From Ramlibacter sp. (GTDB lineage Bacteria > Pseudomonadota > Gammaproteobacteria > Burkholderiales > Burkholderiaceae_C), in contig JAJNBO010000220.1 in the NCBI GenBank assembly GCA_021156245.1, positions 1 through 5,232 of the forward strand: a stretch of DNA of 5,232 bases, in the 5' to 3' direction. How positions within the stretch are numbered: position 1 is the first letter of the stretch; the number at the start of each line of letters is the position of its first letter. The notes under the pieces were generated by a model. The model saw only the letters and a program-made list of their open reading frames with translations, searched no databases and was not told the origin of the DNA. This document shows, one piece after another, positions 4,973-5,232 of this stretch. A program made the translations under genes and the position numbers.

Positions 4973-5232
4973 ATGAACACGCATGTCCTCACCGCCGCCG
5001 GCCCCACGCCCACCCGCAAGGGCTTCGCCAGGCACTCCCTCTCCCGCGCCGTGCTGGCGGTCGGTGGCGCCTTTTGCGTCGCGGCGGCCGGACTGGCCGC
5101 ATGGCCGGAATCGGCGGAGGCTTCGGTCGAGGCAGCCGCGCCGCAGGAGCGCGCGGTGGCGCCCGTGCGCCAGCGCTGCGACACCTGCGGGGTCATCGAG
5201 GGCATCCGCCACAGCGAGGAGAAGGACGGCGC
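4973..5232 (+). CDS. Putative exported or membrane-anchored protein with a CxxCG motif, N-terminal 86 residues, cut by the window edge
   Basis: The ATG at 4973 opens a frame that stays open to the window end. A basic N-terminus (Arg15, Lys16, Arg20, Arg25) precedes one hydrophobic segment (about 26-43, with Cys35). An Ala/Glu-rich linker follows, then RCDTCGVIEGIRHSEEKDG (68-86). The layout suggests an inner-membrane anchor or signal peptide with the rest outside. The CxxCG-[VI]-[IV]-E-x-[IV]-R pattern resembles small Burkholderiales envelope proteins, some with glycine-zipper repeats after this motif, but the deciding C-terminal part is missing. The two cysteines could be a redox or metal pair. 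No strong ribosome binding site is seen, and the coding call rests on the divergent position, hydrophobic segment and motif. No link to formate metabolism is evident. Confidence 0.6.
   Translation, partial: MNTHVLTAAGPTPTRKGFARHSLSRAVLAVGGAFCVAAAGLAAWPESAEASVEAAAPQERAVAPVRQRCDTCGVIEGIRHSEEKDG

Noticed and set aside
1..5232. CRISPR arrays, tRNA/rRNA genes, insertion sequences, phage or toxin-antitoxin genes
   Set aside because: No regularly spaced repeats, no tRNA-like cloverleaf and no transposase or integrase motifs were seen; nearly all sequence is explained by the genes listed.

Overview
The window is GC-rich, with GC-ending codons throughout. It carries a formate dehydrogenase locus of the kind found in Betaproteobacteria. 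The protein sequences look most like Burkholderiales/Comamonadaceae, but that placement comes from style and gene order, not from a marker gene. Six genes lie on the minus strand, and one truncated gene runs divergently on the plus strand at the right edge.

Reading in the direction of minus-strand transcription (right to left), the first block is an accessory cluster: a DUF3305 protein (4327-4887), a DUF3306 protein (3705-4334), a 695-residue poly-iron-sulfur protein (1691-3778) and a TorD-family chaperone (1077-1694). Neighbouring genes overlap by 8, 74 and 4 bases, so they almost certainly form one operon with translational coupling. A 194-bp gap follows. It holds two tandem GC-rich hairpins just after the chaperone gene, then a candidate sigma70 promoter with an operator-like imperfect palindrome over its -10 region. 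The structural block comes next: a 69-residue Tat-signal protein of the 'formate dehydrogenase region' type (673-882), then, after 15 bp, the first 219 codons of the molybdenum/tungsten formate dehydrogenase catalytic subunit (657 to the left edge). That subunit has a Tat signal, an N-terminal [4Fe-4S] motif and cysteine in place of selenocysteine. Subunits B and C would be expected beyond the left edge but are not visible.

Working model: the structural block encodes a Tat-exported, periplasm-facing formate oxidising enzyme. The TorD-like chaperone probably guards the apo-catalytic subunit until cofactor is loaded. The poly-Fe-S protein and the two DUF proteins are cytoplasmic partners of unknown role.

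The most interesting item is the poly-Fe-S protein. By eye its order matches a heterodisulfide reductase HdrA-like N-terminal cysteine module, a shrunken remnant of the HdrA flavin region, several ferredoxin motifs, a cysteine-free MvhD-like segment, two more ferredoxin motifs and a C-terminal pair of CxxC knuckles. A second point of interest is a dispersed REP-like palindromic repeat that sits in frame inside the DUF3306 gene.
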